Below, piece after piece: positions 16,134 to 24,000 of a stretch of 64,000 nucleotides of DNA. Position 1 is the first letter of the stretch; each line of letters starts with the position of its first letter. The notes beneath the pieces were generated by a model. It made no database searches. It was not told where the DNA came from and saw nothing but the letters and a program-made list of their open reading frames with translations. The translations under genes were made by a program, and so were the position numbers. The DNA comes from DASSJT01 sp963715025 (GTDB lineage Bacteria > Actinomycetota > Actinomycetes > Actinomycetales > Dermatophilaceae): contig CAVQQQ010000003.1 in the NCBI GenBank assembly GCA_963715025.1, positions 248,001 to 312,000 of the forward strand, in the 5' to 3' direction.

Positions 16134-18272
16134 TCAGCTCTGGGCGGGCGCGCCCAGCCAGACGTCGATGGGCAGGGTCACCAGATGCTCCGGGCGGCTC
16201 TCCAGAAGACGCGGGTCCTCGAGCACCGACGTGTTCGCCACCTGGCGGATGTCGCCCGCCCCGAGAGCGGCGAGCGAGGCCTGCGAGTCAGCGGCCAACA
16301 GCACCAATCGGTGCCCACGCGACGCCGCCGCCTCACGAATCTGCGCAACGGCCGACCGGAGTGCCGCGGGGTCATCTCTCAGCGCCGCGGTCGTCGACAG
16401 TGCTTCCACGCCGCACTGCCCCCGCAGCACCGGGGGCCACTCGTTCGCGGCCCGAGAGTCGACCATGAGCAGGAGGTCGCCCGGGGCGACCGACCGGCAT
16501 ACCGCGTCCACAGCCACCTGCTCCCCCGCCTCCACACGCTCGGCGCGGTGGGGCCAGGTGGCGAGGACGGTGGGCACCAGCAGGGCCATGGAAGCGCCCA
16601 GGCTCGCGACCGCCATGAACCCCACCGGCATCCGCCGCGTCGAGTACCGGGTGAGGGTCGCGGCGGCGCAGGTGGCAAGGACAGCGACCAAGGGCAGCGC
16701 GACCAGGAGCCTGCGGTCGGCCCAGGGGTGGTCCGGCGTGATTCCGGGTCGGTAAAGAGTCAAGAAGGTGGAGCCGCTCGCGACGATCAGCGGCCCGACC
16801 CACCCGGCCAGCCGCCGGCCCTCCACCCATCGCGTCGCCGCCCGATGCGCGAGGACTGACAGGGTCACCAGGGCAATCACCAGGGCGACCGGCCCCACCC
16901 ACCAGGCCAGCCACGTCACGGTGTTCTCGGCATACGTCCGCCCGCCGTCGATCGGCAGGCCCTGCTGCTGCTGGAGGCCCGCGACGACGTGCGATCCCGG
17001 GTCTTCCGGCGACTGCCGCACGACCTGCCAGAGCGGCCGGGAGGCCAGTACCAGACCCACCAGCAGAACCAGGCCGCCCAGCACATTGGGCAGCCAGGCC
17101 TGGGCGAGCGCCGGCATGGTGACGCCTCGTCGGGCGAGCGCGATGCCCGCCCACGAGACTAGGGCCAGGACAACCCCCACCGCCATGAGCGGCACGAGCG
17201 ACCCGGCGATGGACCCGAGGTACTGGCTCGAGAGGGCCAGGCCCGCGGCCGCCGCCACCAGAGTGGCGATGCCCGCGCCCGCCAGCAGAGGCTTGGCGTA
17301 GGGCCGCCGCTGCGCGACGGCCAAGGCCACGACCGGCAGGAGCAGGATCACCTCCCGCACGCCGTCCGCTCGGACCAGCGCGGTTCCGCCCACGAGAAGG
17401 CCGGCGAGCAGCCCGGCCCGACGCGAGGGAGCCTCGGCGATGCTGCGGCGCCCGGCGACCGCCAGGGCGAGCAGCCCGCCAGTCAGCACGAGCATCGCAA
17501 GCGGCTCGGAGTAGGTGGAGCGGGCGGTGTGCACCCACGGAAAGACCAGTGCCACCGCGAGAGCCGCCAGAGGCGACCACCTCGGCCCCAGTGTCGTGGC
17601 GGTGAGCACCCCGATGCCGAGCACGGCCAGCGCGGCAGCCCAGGCCGGCGCCAGGAACGCCCCGGTCAGGCCCCCGATCCACCAGGCTGCGGAGTAGACG
17701 GCCGACGGGCCCACCATGAACTGCGGCTGGATGGCGGGGTCGCTGGGGCTGCCTATTTGGTAGAACGCAGGGCTGGCCAGGGTGATCCCGGGGATCCGCA
17801 GCACGTCGGGTCCACCGATCGAGTCGACGTCGACGCTGATGGGACGTCGATGATGGGTGGCCAGGTCGATGGAGGACTGCAGGTAGCTGGCCGAGTCGCG
17901 CCGGGGCAGCACCTGCTCGGAATGGGTCAGCGATACCCACACCCCGCTGCCGATCGTGATCGCCACCAGCGCACCGGCGACCCACACCGGGAGTGCCCGT
18001 GAGGGGAGTCCACCCGTCACGCGCCACGCCAGGGCTGCGGCAACGATCAGCACGCTGAGTCCCACCACGGGCTGCCAGAACCCGGCGAGGGCAAGAGCGG
18101 CGCAGGCCGCCGAGACCAGCACCACCCACAGCGCCGCGGCCAGGACGAGCTGCTGGAGCACACGGCCGGAGAACGCCTCTCCGCGCAGCAGCGGAAGCTC
18201 CTCGGCAGGGACGACCGCCTCGGCCACCTGGCCGGGTCCGGAGGCCGAAGGCTCCGGGGCTGACGCGCTCAC
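16134..18272 (-). CDS. Polytopic membrane protein, GT-C glycosyltransferase-like
   Basis: The product (about 712 residues) has roughly 12-14 hydrophobic segments and a short extracytoplasmic C-terminal domain (~590-712). The first large loop contains LPRRDSASYLQSS, an acidic position where GT-C enzymes of the ArnT/PMT type carry catalytic aspartates; FQSSIDLATHH-like and PGITPDHPWADRR segments also recall such enzymes. I could not assign a donor or acceptor. The GTG at 18270-18272 is preferred over a TTG three codons upstream, because TAGCGT lies 8 bases before it, giving a leaderless promoter back-to-back with that of the next gene. Confidence 0.72.
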   Translation of the reverse strand: MSASAPEPSASGPGQVAEAVVPAEELPLLRGEAFSGRVLQQLVLAAALWVVLVSAACAALALAGFWQPVVGLSVLIVAAALAWRVTGGLPSRALPVWVAGALVAITIGSGVWVSLTHSEQVLPRRDSASYLQSSIDLATHHRRPISVDVDSIGGPDVLRIPGITLASPAFYQIGSPSDPAIQPQFMVGPSAVYSAAWWIGGLTGAFLAPAWAAALAVLGIGVLTATTLGPRWSPLAALAVALVFPWVHTARSTYSEPLAMLVLTGGLLALAVAGRRSIAEAPSRRAGLLAGLLVGGTALVRADGVREVILLLPVVALAVAQRRPYAKPLLAGAGIATLVAAAAGLALSSQYLGSIAGSLVPLMAVGVVLALVSWAGIALARRGVTMPALAQAWLPNVLGGLVLLVGLVLASRPLWQVVRQSPEDPGSHVVAGLQQQQGLPIDGGRTYAENTVTWLAWWVGPVALVIALVTLSVLAHRAATRWVEGRRLAGWVGPLIVASGSTFLTLYRPGITPDHPWADRRLLVALPLVAVLATCAAATLTRYSTRRMPVGFMAVASLGASMALLVPTVLATWPHRAERVEAGEQVAVDAVCRSVAPGDLLLMVDSRAANEWPPVLRGQCGVEALSTTAALRDDPAALRSAVAQIREAAASRGHRLVLLAADSQASLAALGAGDIRQVANTSVLEDPRLLESRPEHLVTLPIDVWLGAPAQS

Positions 18273-18280
18273 AGACCGCA

Positions 18281-18300
18281 ACGCTAGCGGCCCCTAGGCT
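18281..18300. promoter_or_regulatory. Back-to-back leaderless promoters
   Basis: TAGCGT on the minus strand (18281-18286) lies 8 bases before GTG 18272, and TAGGCT on the plus strand (18295-18300) lies 6 bases before GTG 18307. Two divergent transcripts would therefore start within about 30 bases of each other. Confidence 0.55.
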
Positions 18301-18306
18301 GGACCG

Positions 18307-19020
18307 GTGCGCACCCCGCAAACCCCGCTCTCGGTCCTGGCCGCCCTGCTGCGCACCGATCCTGGACGACCGCGCATCACGTGCTACGACGACACCCCGG
18401 GACCCAGCCAGGGTGAGCGGATCGAGCTGTCGGCACGGGTCCTCTCCAACTGGGTGAGCAAGGCCGCCAACCTGCTCCAGGAGGAGTGGGACGCCGAGCC
18501 CGGCTCGATGGTGCGGCTGGCCCTACCGGCGCACTGGCGCAGCCTCTACTGGGCCATAGCCGTCTGGTCGGTCGGAGGGTGCGTCAGCCTCGACGACGGC
18601 CCTGCCGACGCACTGGTCACCGACGAGCCCGGGCTGGCCGCGGTCAGCGACTCGCCCGCCGCCCTCGTCACGCTCGCCGGACTCGCCCGCTCGGCGTCGG
18701 TTCCCCTGCCACCGCGAGTCCTCGACGAGGCCAGGGAGCTCAGCACGTATGCCGACCAGTTCAGCCCGTGGGCACAGCCCAGTCCGCGCGACCCGGCCCT
18801 GCGTGCCGGCGGCGCGCTCACGGCATACGACTCAGTGGTTCCCCGTGCCGCGTGGCCGCAGGGCACGCGGCTGCACACTGCCACCGAGAGCCTCCAGGAG
18901 TTCCTGCTGGACGCTCTGGCAGCACTCGCACTCGACGGATCGGTGGTGCTCAGCCGGGGCCCGGCGGCGCCTGGGCGCGACGCCCGGCTCGAGGCCGAGG
19001 GGGTCACCCTCGCCCTGTGA
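18307..19020 (+). CDS. TIGR03089 family protein
   Basis: The 237-residue product matches the actinobacterial TIGR03089 family, which resembles the N-terminal part of adenylate-forming (AMP-binding) enzymes but is too short to be a complete ligase. Visible features are LSNWVSKAANLLQEEWDAEPG, which mimics the start of acyl-CoA synthetases, and WAIAVWSVGGCVSLDD. Its function is unknown. M. tuberculosis has a member (Rv3268) near an LCP gene and not far from whiB2-fbiA-fbiB, so the grouping here looks partly conserved. The GTG start at 18307 fits the leaderless promoter. Confidence 0.85.
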   Translation: MRTPQTPLSVLAALLRTDPGRPRITCYDDTPGPSQGERIELSARVLSNWVSKAANLLQEEWDAEPGSMVRLALPAHWRSLYWAIAVWSVGGCVSLDDGPADALVTDEPGLAAVSDSPAALVTLAGLARSASVPLPPRVLDEARELSTYADQFSPWAQPSPRDPALRAGGALTAYDSVVPRAAWPQGTRLHTATESLQEFLLDALAALALDGSVVLSRGPAAPGRDARLEAEGVTLAL

Positions 19021-19124
19021 CTGAGGCCGACCCGCGCGCCCTCGCCCGAGGGAGTGGGCGCCGGCCACGGCCGTGCGTCGCGAGAGCGTGCCGACGGCCC
19101 ATCCAGCGGTCCGACGGCCACCGA

Positions 19125-19130
19125 TAGAGT
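19125..19130 (+). promoter_or_regulatory. -10 hexamer of scoA
   Basis: TAGAGT is followed by 7 bases and the ATG of scoA at 19138. No ribosome binding site is present, so transcription probably begins at the start codon. Confidence 0.55.
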
Positions 19131-19137
19131 CCCGGTC

Positions 19138-19923
19138 ATGGACAAAGTCGTCTCAAGCCCAGCCGAGGCCGTCGCGGACATCCCCGATGGTGCCTCGCTT
19201 TCCGTCGGCGGATTCGGCCTCTGTGGGATCCCCAGTGTGCTGATCGCCGAGATCCACGACCGTGGCACCAAGGACCTCGAAGCCATCTCCAACAACTGTG
19301 GAGTCGACGATTGGGGCCTCGGGATCCTGTTGAAGGACAAGCGGATTCGCCGCATGGTCTCCTCCTACGTCGGTGAGAACAAGGAGTTCGAGCGCCAGTT
19401 CCTCTCGGGCGAGCTGGAGGTCGAGCTGACGCCACAGGGCACGCTGGCCGAGCGGCTGCGGGCCGGTGGGTCCGGGATTCCGGGCTTCTACACGATTACC
19501 GGAGCAGGCACGCAGGTCGCCGAGGGCGGCCTGCCCTGGCGGTATGCCGCGGACGGCTCGGTCGCGAAGGCCTCGCCACCCAAGGAGACCAAGGTCTTCG
19601 AGGTCGACGGTGTCGAGAAGGAGTTCGTGCTGGAGCGGGCGATCGTCGCGGACTTCGGCCTGGTGCGCGCGTGGAAGGGCGACCGTCACGGCAACCTCGT
19701 GTTCCACGAGAGCGCCCGCAACTTCAACCCGCTGGCCGCAATGGCCGGCCGGGTCACGATTGCCGAGGTCGAGGAGCTGTGCGAGCCCGGCGAGCTGGAA
19801 CCAGACCGGATCCACCTGCCCGGCATCTTCGTGCACCGCGTGGTGCCGCTGACCCCGGAGCAGGCGGCCGAGAAGCGAATCGAGCGGCGCACAGTGCGCC
19901 CCCGCCCCACCGAGGAGGCCTGA
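19138..19923 (+). CDS. scoA: 3-oxoacid CoA-transferase subunit A
   Basis: Subunit A of succinyl-CoA:3-ketoacid CoA-transferase, which with subunit B moves CoA from succinyl-CoA to acetoacetate (or a related acid) in ketone-body and branched catabolism. The 261-residue protein has the family I CoA-transferase start SLSVGGFGLCGIPSVLI, the NNCGVDDWGLG segment and GAGTQVAEGGLPWRYA. Length is normal. scoB starts one base after its stop, so the subunits are cotranslated. The upstream TIGR03089 gene is on the same strand, but a promoter precedes scoA. Confidence 0.93.
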   Translation: MDKVVSSPAEAVADIPDGASLSVGGFGLCGIPSVLIAEIHDRGTKDLEAISNNCGVDDWGLGILLKDKRIRRMVSSYVGENKEFERQFLSGELEVELTPQGTLAERLRAGGSGIPGFYTITGAGTQVAEGGLPWRYAADGSVAKASPPKETKVFEVDGVEKEFVLERAIVADFGLVRAWKGDRHGNLVFHESARNFNPLAAMAGRVTIAEVEELCEPGELEPDRIHLPGIFVHRVVPLTPEQAAEKRIERRTVRPRPTEEA

Positions 19924-19924
19924 C

Positions 19925-20563
19925 ATGGCGCTGACCCGCGAGGAGATGGCCGCCCGTGCGGCCCAGGAGCTGTCCGACGGCTCCTACGTCAACCTCGGCA
20001 TCGGCCTCCCGACCCTGGTGCCCAACTACGTGCCCGACGACGTCGAGATCGTGCTCCAGTCCGAGAACGGCATCCTCGGCGTCGGCGCCTACCCGATCGA
20101 CGGCGAGGAGGACCCAGACCTGATCAACGCGGGCAAGGAGACGGTCACTCTGCGGAAGGGATCGTCCTTCTTCGACTCCGCGACCTCGTTCGGGATGATC
20201 CGGGGCGGAAAGGTCGACGCGGCGATTCTGGGGGCAATGCAGGTATCGGCAGCGGGCGACATCGCCAACTGGATGATCCCGGGCAAGATGGTCAAGGGCA
20301 TGGGCGGGGCGATGGACCTGGTCCATGGCGCCAAGAAGGTGATCGTGCTGATGGAGCACAACGCCAGGGACGGATCGTTCAAGATCGTCAAGGAGTGCTC
20401 GCTGCCGCTCACCGGACGGGGCGTCGTGCAGCGCATCATCACCGACCTGTGCGTCATGGACGTCACCGACCGCGGCCTGGTGCTGCGCGAGCTGGCCGGC
20501 GGGGTCACCGAGGACGAGGTCCGGGCCAAGACCGAGCCGGACTTCACCGTCGAGCTGAGCTGA
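19925..20563 (+). CDS. scoB: 3-oxoacid CoA-transferase subunit B
   Basis: The 212-residue beta subunit contains the active-site glutamate E47 in QSENGILG, which forms the enzyme-CoA thioester, together with the usual YVNLGIGLPTLVPNYV start and GKMVKGMGGAMDLV. Length is standard for ScoB. The start ATG follows the scoA stop by a single base. Two small hairpins follow its end before the convergent amidase gene. Confidence 0.94.
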   Translation: MALTREEMAARAAQELSDGSYVNLGIGLPTLVPNYVPDDVEIVLQSENGILGVGAYPIDGEEDPDLINAGKETVTLRKGSSFFDSATSFGMIRGGKVDAAILGAMQVSAAGDIANWMIPGKMVKGMGGAMDLVHGAKKVIVLMEHNARDGSFKIVKECSLPLTGRGVVQRIITDLCVMDVTDRGLVLRELAGGVTEDEVRAKTEPDFTVELS

Positions 20564-20599
20564 CCGACATACGACCGGGCTTCAAGCTCTCTGGGTTCA

Positions 20600-20632
20600 C
20601 CGACGGCCAGGTCCTTGCGGGCCGGCCGTCGG
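20600..20632 (+). terminator. Hairpin after scoB
   Basis: CCGACGGCC (20600-20608) pairs with GGCCGTCGG (20624-20632), 37 bases after the scoB stop. The stem is 9 pairs and there is no T-run, so efficiency is uncertain. Confidence 0.55.
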
Positions 20633-20648
20633 AATGACCTGCTCGGTC

Positions 20649-20669
20649 AGCGCAGCTTGGCGCTGCGCT
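20649..20669 (-). terminator. Hairpin at the end of the amidase/SpoIID gene
   Basis: AGCGCAGC (20649-20656) pairs with GCTGCGCT (20662-20669) across a 5-base loop, touching the stop codon of the minus-strand gene. It is a plausible short terminator for that gene. Confidence 0.45.
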
Positions 20670-23600
20670 CAGGGCACCCAGCGGTTCCACTTCGCCCATG
20701 AAAGGCCGAGGAAAGTGCCGCCCCCGAACCCGCCCGCGCCGTTCCCCGGGAACAGCACCAAGGCCCCATCGGACGAGCGGCGGCCCACGATGTCGGCTCG
20801 TCCGTCGCTGCTCAGGTCACCGACACCGATGATCTGGCTGTACCCGGCCCACGACCCGCCGACGGTCCGCATGGTCGTGAAGCCGCCCTGGCCGTTGCCC
20901 GGGTAGAGGAACATCTGGTTGTCGGAGGCACGGATGGCGAGCAGGTCGGGGGCCCGGTCGCCCGTCACGTCACCGACTGCGGTGATCGCGCGGTGGACAT
21001 TCCACCCGCTGCCGATCGCCCTGGTGCCGATGATCTTTCCCGACCCACTGCCCCGATCGAGGAAGAGGGCCCCGTCCGACGCGCGCCGGGCGATGAGATC
21101 ACTGTGGCCGTCGCCGTCGAAATCGCCGGGCGCGATGAGCCGGTCGATGCCGAGCCACCCGGTGCCGATCTGGTAGCGCGGACCCGTGACCGCGCCGGTG
21201 CCGAGGCCGTGCCGGTAGTAGAGCACCCCCTCGGGAGTGCGCGCGATGACGTCGCCCCGGTTGTCGCTGTCCCAGGCGCCGGCATTGGTGACCAGGCCCT
21301 GGGTGGTCCAGCCCGCACTGCCCTGGATGGTCGTGTAGCCGCTGGGGCTGCTGCGCAGGACCTTGAGGTTGCCGTCTGGGTCGACGGCAAGCAGATCGGG
21401 CCGCGCGTCGGCGGTCAGGTCCTTGGGGAAGGAGTCGGCCGATATGGCGGGCGCTGACGACATCACCCACCAGTTGCTGCGCAGCCCGACCCGGAGTCGG
21501 AACGCCTCCCCGCTGACGGTGATGGACCCACGAGTGCCGAGCACCGTCATCTGAACCGCTCGGCCGCCCCACTCGCCCTGGCCGGATCGCGAGCCGATCT
21601 GCAGGGCGAGCATCGTGCCGACGCTGGGATAGGCGGCCTGGATCGAGCCGATGGACAGAGATTCGCTCCACCGGTTCGGGCTGCCGCTCACGACACCGTC
21701 GTAGGGGTCGGTCTTCACGACCTGGTAGGCCAGCGGACCACCTACGGTGATCCCACCGTTGCTCGAGGAGAACTCCGTCAGCGCCGGCTGTCCGGCATAG
21801 GTGATCGCTGCGCCGGTCGTGGCAGTGACTGCGCTCGTGGTGCGGCTGTCCTCCCGGCTCCGAGTCAGGGCCCCGGCGGAGGTGTAGTCGGCGACGCCAC
21901 GGTAGACCTGGCATGCCGTCGAGTCGCAGGTGTCGAACAGCGTGGCCGGGTGCGCCCGCTGGCGGAGCGCGTAGCTGCGGGATGCGACCGACTGGGCGGC
22001 GAGCGCCACGGGCGCCCACGATGCCGGCATCTCGCCGGGCACGACGCTGAGCAGGTAGGAGTCCATGGCGACGAGGTTCACCGACAGGGCGCCCGAGCCG
22101 TAGACGTGGGTCCGCACCTTGCCGCGGTAGTCGCGCAGGGCTCCGGAAGGCAGGACGACGCGGAGACGCCCCGACGTGTGCTGCAGGGTCAGTGGCCCGG
22201 CCTTGTCCTTCCAGGATGAGCCGGTCCACGTGCCACTCGAGCGGTACTGCAGCGTGAGGCCAGCGCCGTCGCGAACCACCCGCCAACGGTCGATCGTGGC
22301 GCCGCTGCTGGTCTTGCCGGCCAGGGTGAGCGTCGTCGTGCCGTCGGTGGCCTGCAGACCGCCGCTGTAGACGGCGGTGGTCCCCCGCGTGCCGAGGTCG
22401 CCAAGGCGCACGCGCAGTGTTGGGTTTCCGCTGGCGGTGATCGTCGTGGCCGGGTAGTAGAACGCCACGATCTGCCGCCAGGTCAAACCCTTGGTGGCCG
22501 CCCCGTAGGCTCCCCACTGGCTCATCCCCCGGCCGTGGCCGTAGCCGCGGCCGGTGAAGGAGATCGTCGATCCGGAGGGCCGGGCGAACGTCTCCCGCTG
22601 CGGAGTACCGGCTGTCGGCGTGCCCAGCGCATAGACGGCCCCTGCGGCGGTCCGGATATCGCCGAGGCGGGAGTACATCAGGCCGCCGGGACACTCGGTC
22701 GCGTAGAAGTCGCGGTGCCCGGCTACACGAGGAAGCCGCACCTGCGTGCCGGCAGGGTACTTCGGGTTGCCTGCCGAGGTGTAGGTGTACGAGGTGCGGG
22801 GGTCGAACCCGGTGAGCCATGCCTTCCACGCGACGATCGTGCTGATCGCGCTGGTCGTGGCACTCGAGGGGGCGACCGCCGTGTGGTCACCGAGCGACGC
22901 GACGCCGAAGGTCTGCGAGTTGAAGCCCATGGTGTGGGCACCGATGACGTTCCTGCTCATGCCGCCATAGCGGCCCTCGAAGATCCGGCCGAACCTGTCG
23001 ACGATGGCGTTGTAGCCGATGTCGCACCACCCCAGTGACAGGTGGTAGGCGTACATGCTGCGGATCATGGGCGGCACGTCGGCTGCGCTGTAGGTGTTGC
23101 TGTTGACCGTGTGGTGCACCACGGCGCCGGCGATCGGTCCGGAGTATGCCGGCCCGCAGTTGCGCTTGCCCTCGTCAGCACCCCACTCGGCCCGCGTGAT
23201 GATGCTGGGGGCGGCGACCGCTGCGCCTGCCGAGGCGGCGGGCCGCTCTGCCAGGTGGGCGTCGGCGCCGGAGTCCCCGCCGTCGATCAACGTCGCGTGC
23301 ACAGCGGTGGGGCGGTTTCCACGGGTGCTCTCCACCCGGAACGCCACCACGTCTGCGTCGCCGACGAACAGGGCCTCGGTCCCGGTGGCAGCGCGCGCGG
23401 CCTCAGGGCCAGCAGGGTCCGGTGCCTGGTCCAGGCTCGAGAGGGTCTGCCACGCCCCCCAAGCCCCATGGGTGCGGACACGTGCCAGGATCCGAAGGCC
23501 CGCCGGCGCCGGACCGCGGTAGGTCACCCCCACAAGATCGGTGCCATCGGGGAGTCCGTGGACCAGCGCGCCCGCGGCCCGAAGCCCCCTACTCGCAGCT

Positions 23601-23755
23601 GAGCCAACGGGAGCGGGAGGGATGTCGAGTGTGGTGACCCGGGGTGGCACCGGGTGCGCAGACGCCAGCAGTGCGTCGAGGGGTGTCATCACGGGCGCCA
23701 CCACCGTGAGCGCGGTGAGCGCCACGGCCACAGGGAGCGTGATCCTGAGTCTCAC
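20669..23755 (-). CDS. Secreted amidase (PGRP) - SpoIID/LytB - VCBS/FG-GAP repeat protein
   Basis: This 1028-residue exported protein combines three modules. After a signal peptide (~1-33) and a beta-rich N-terminal region, residues ~185-370 form a peptidoglycan-recognition/N-acetylmuramoyl-L-alanine amidase domain with zinc ligands in VVHHT (H214/H215), GHRD (H347) and ECPG (C355). Residues ~400-760 are a SpoIID/LytB domain: GYGHGRGMSQWGA at 404-416 and VVPGEMPASW, with the conserved Glu at 575. The GHGxGMSQ block precedes the Glu motif, an order usual in actinobacterial members. Residues ~785-1028 are about five FG-GAP/VCBS propeller repeats (PGDFDGDGHSDLIARR). It probably cuts and remodels the wall. 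The GTG start has GGGGGGA upstream. Confidence 0.9.
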   Translation of the reverse strand: MRLRITLPVAVALTALTVVAPVMTPLDALLASAHPVPPRVTTLDIPPAPVGSAASRGLRAAGALVHGLPDGTDLVGVTYRGPAPAGLRILARVRTHGAWGAWQTLSSLDQAPDPAGPEAARAATGTEALFVGDADVVAFRVESTRGNRPTAVHATLIDGGDSGADAHLAERPAASAGAAVAAPSIITRAEWGADEGKRNCGPAYSGPIAGAVVHHTVNSNTYSAADVPPMIRSMYAYHLSLGWCDIGYNAIVDRFGRIFEGRYGGMSRNVIGAHTMGFNSQTFGVASLGDHTAVAPSSATTSAISTIVAWKAWLTGFDPRTSYTYTSAGNPKYPAGTQVRLPRVAGHRDFYATECPGGLMYSRLGDIRTAAGAVYALGTPTAGTPQRETFARPSGSTISFTGRGYGHGRGMSQWGAYGAATKGLTWRQIVAFYYPATTITASGNPTLRVRLGDLGTRGTTAVYSGGLQATDGTTTLTLAGKTSSGATIDRWRVVRDGAGLTLQYRSSGTWTGSSWKDKAGPLTLQHTSGRLRVVLPSGALRDYRGKVRTHVYGSGALSVNLVAMDSYLLSVVPGEMPASWAPVALAAQSVASRSYALRQRAHPATLFDTCDSTACQVYRGVADYTSAGALTRSREDSRTTSAVTATTGAAITYAGQPALTEFSSSNGGITVGGPLAYQVVKTDPYDGVVSGSPNRWSESLSIGSIQAAYPSVGTMLALQIGSRSGQGEWGGRAVQMTVLGTRGSITVSGEAFRLRVGLRSNWWVMSSAPAISADSFPKDLTADARPDLLAVDPDGNLKVLRSSPSGYTTIQGSAGWTTQGLVTNAGAWDSDNRGDVIARTPEGVLYYRHGLGTGAVTGPRYQIGTGWLGIDRLIAPGDFDGDGHSDLIARRASDGALFLDRGSGSGKIIGTRAIGSGWNVHRAITAVGDVTGDRAPDLLAIRASDNQMFLYPGNGQGGFTTMRTVGGSWAGYSQIIGVGDLSSDGRADIVGRRSSDGALVLFPGNGAGGFGGGTFLGLSWAKWNRWVP

Positions 23756-23818
23756 GGGGTCCCCCCACTGACGACGTCACAGGCACGGCCCACGGGTACA
23801 AGGCCTGAAGCAGGCATT

Positions 23819-23834
23819 GTGACACACCCGTAAC
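23819..23834. promoter_or_regulatory. Possible MtrA-type direct repeat upstream of the amidase gene
   Basis: GTGAC-N6-GTAAC lies about 65 bases upstream of the amidase start, in a locally A+T-rich stretch (about 23810-23880). MtrA of actinobacteria binds spaced GTAAC/GTTAC-type direct repeats and controls wall hydrolases. One half differs from consensus, so this is tentative. Confidence 0.3.
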
Positions 23835-23923
23835 AAACACAACATACATCTCACAAAACCCACCAGCAACAACAGTCCCGTACGGCCCCTGGGCCACATC
23901 CCTCCCCGGCGTATTGCGCGAAC

Positions 23924-23968
23924 ACGGCGGCGTATGCCGGGCAGCCAGTGGCCGACATACGCCGCCGT
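23924..23968 (-). terminator. Inverted repeat carrying the GTATGCCG octamer, downstream of the SpoIID/CWB2 gene
   Basis: ACGGCGGCGTATG (23924-23936) pairs with CATACGCCGCCGT (23956-23968). The left side continues into a full GTATGCCG octamer; the right side has the inverted octamer with one mismatch. It begins 33 bases after the repaired stop codon of the upstream gene (24001), a sensible terminator position. Confidence 0.65.
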
Positions 23969-24000
23969 CGTCTTCGCGGAGCCCGGGCGGCAGCAGGGGG

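Noticed and set aside
23777..24000. C-terminal extension of the SpoIID/CWB2 protein
   Set aside because: The sequence after the frameshift is cysteine- and arginine-rich and unlike the family; it covers the hairpin and promoter region of the next gene.
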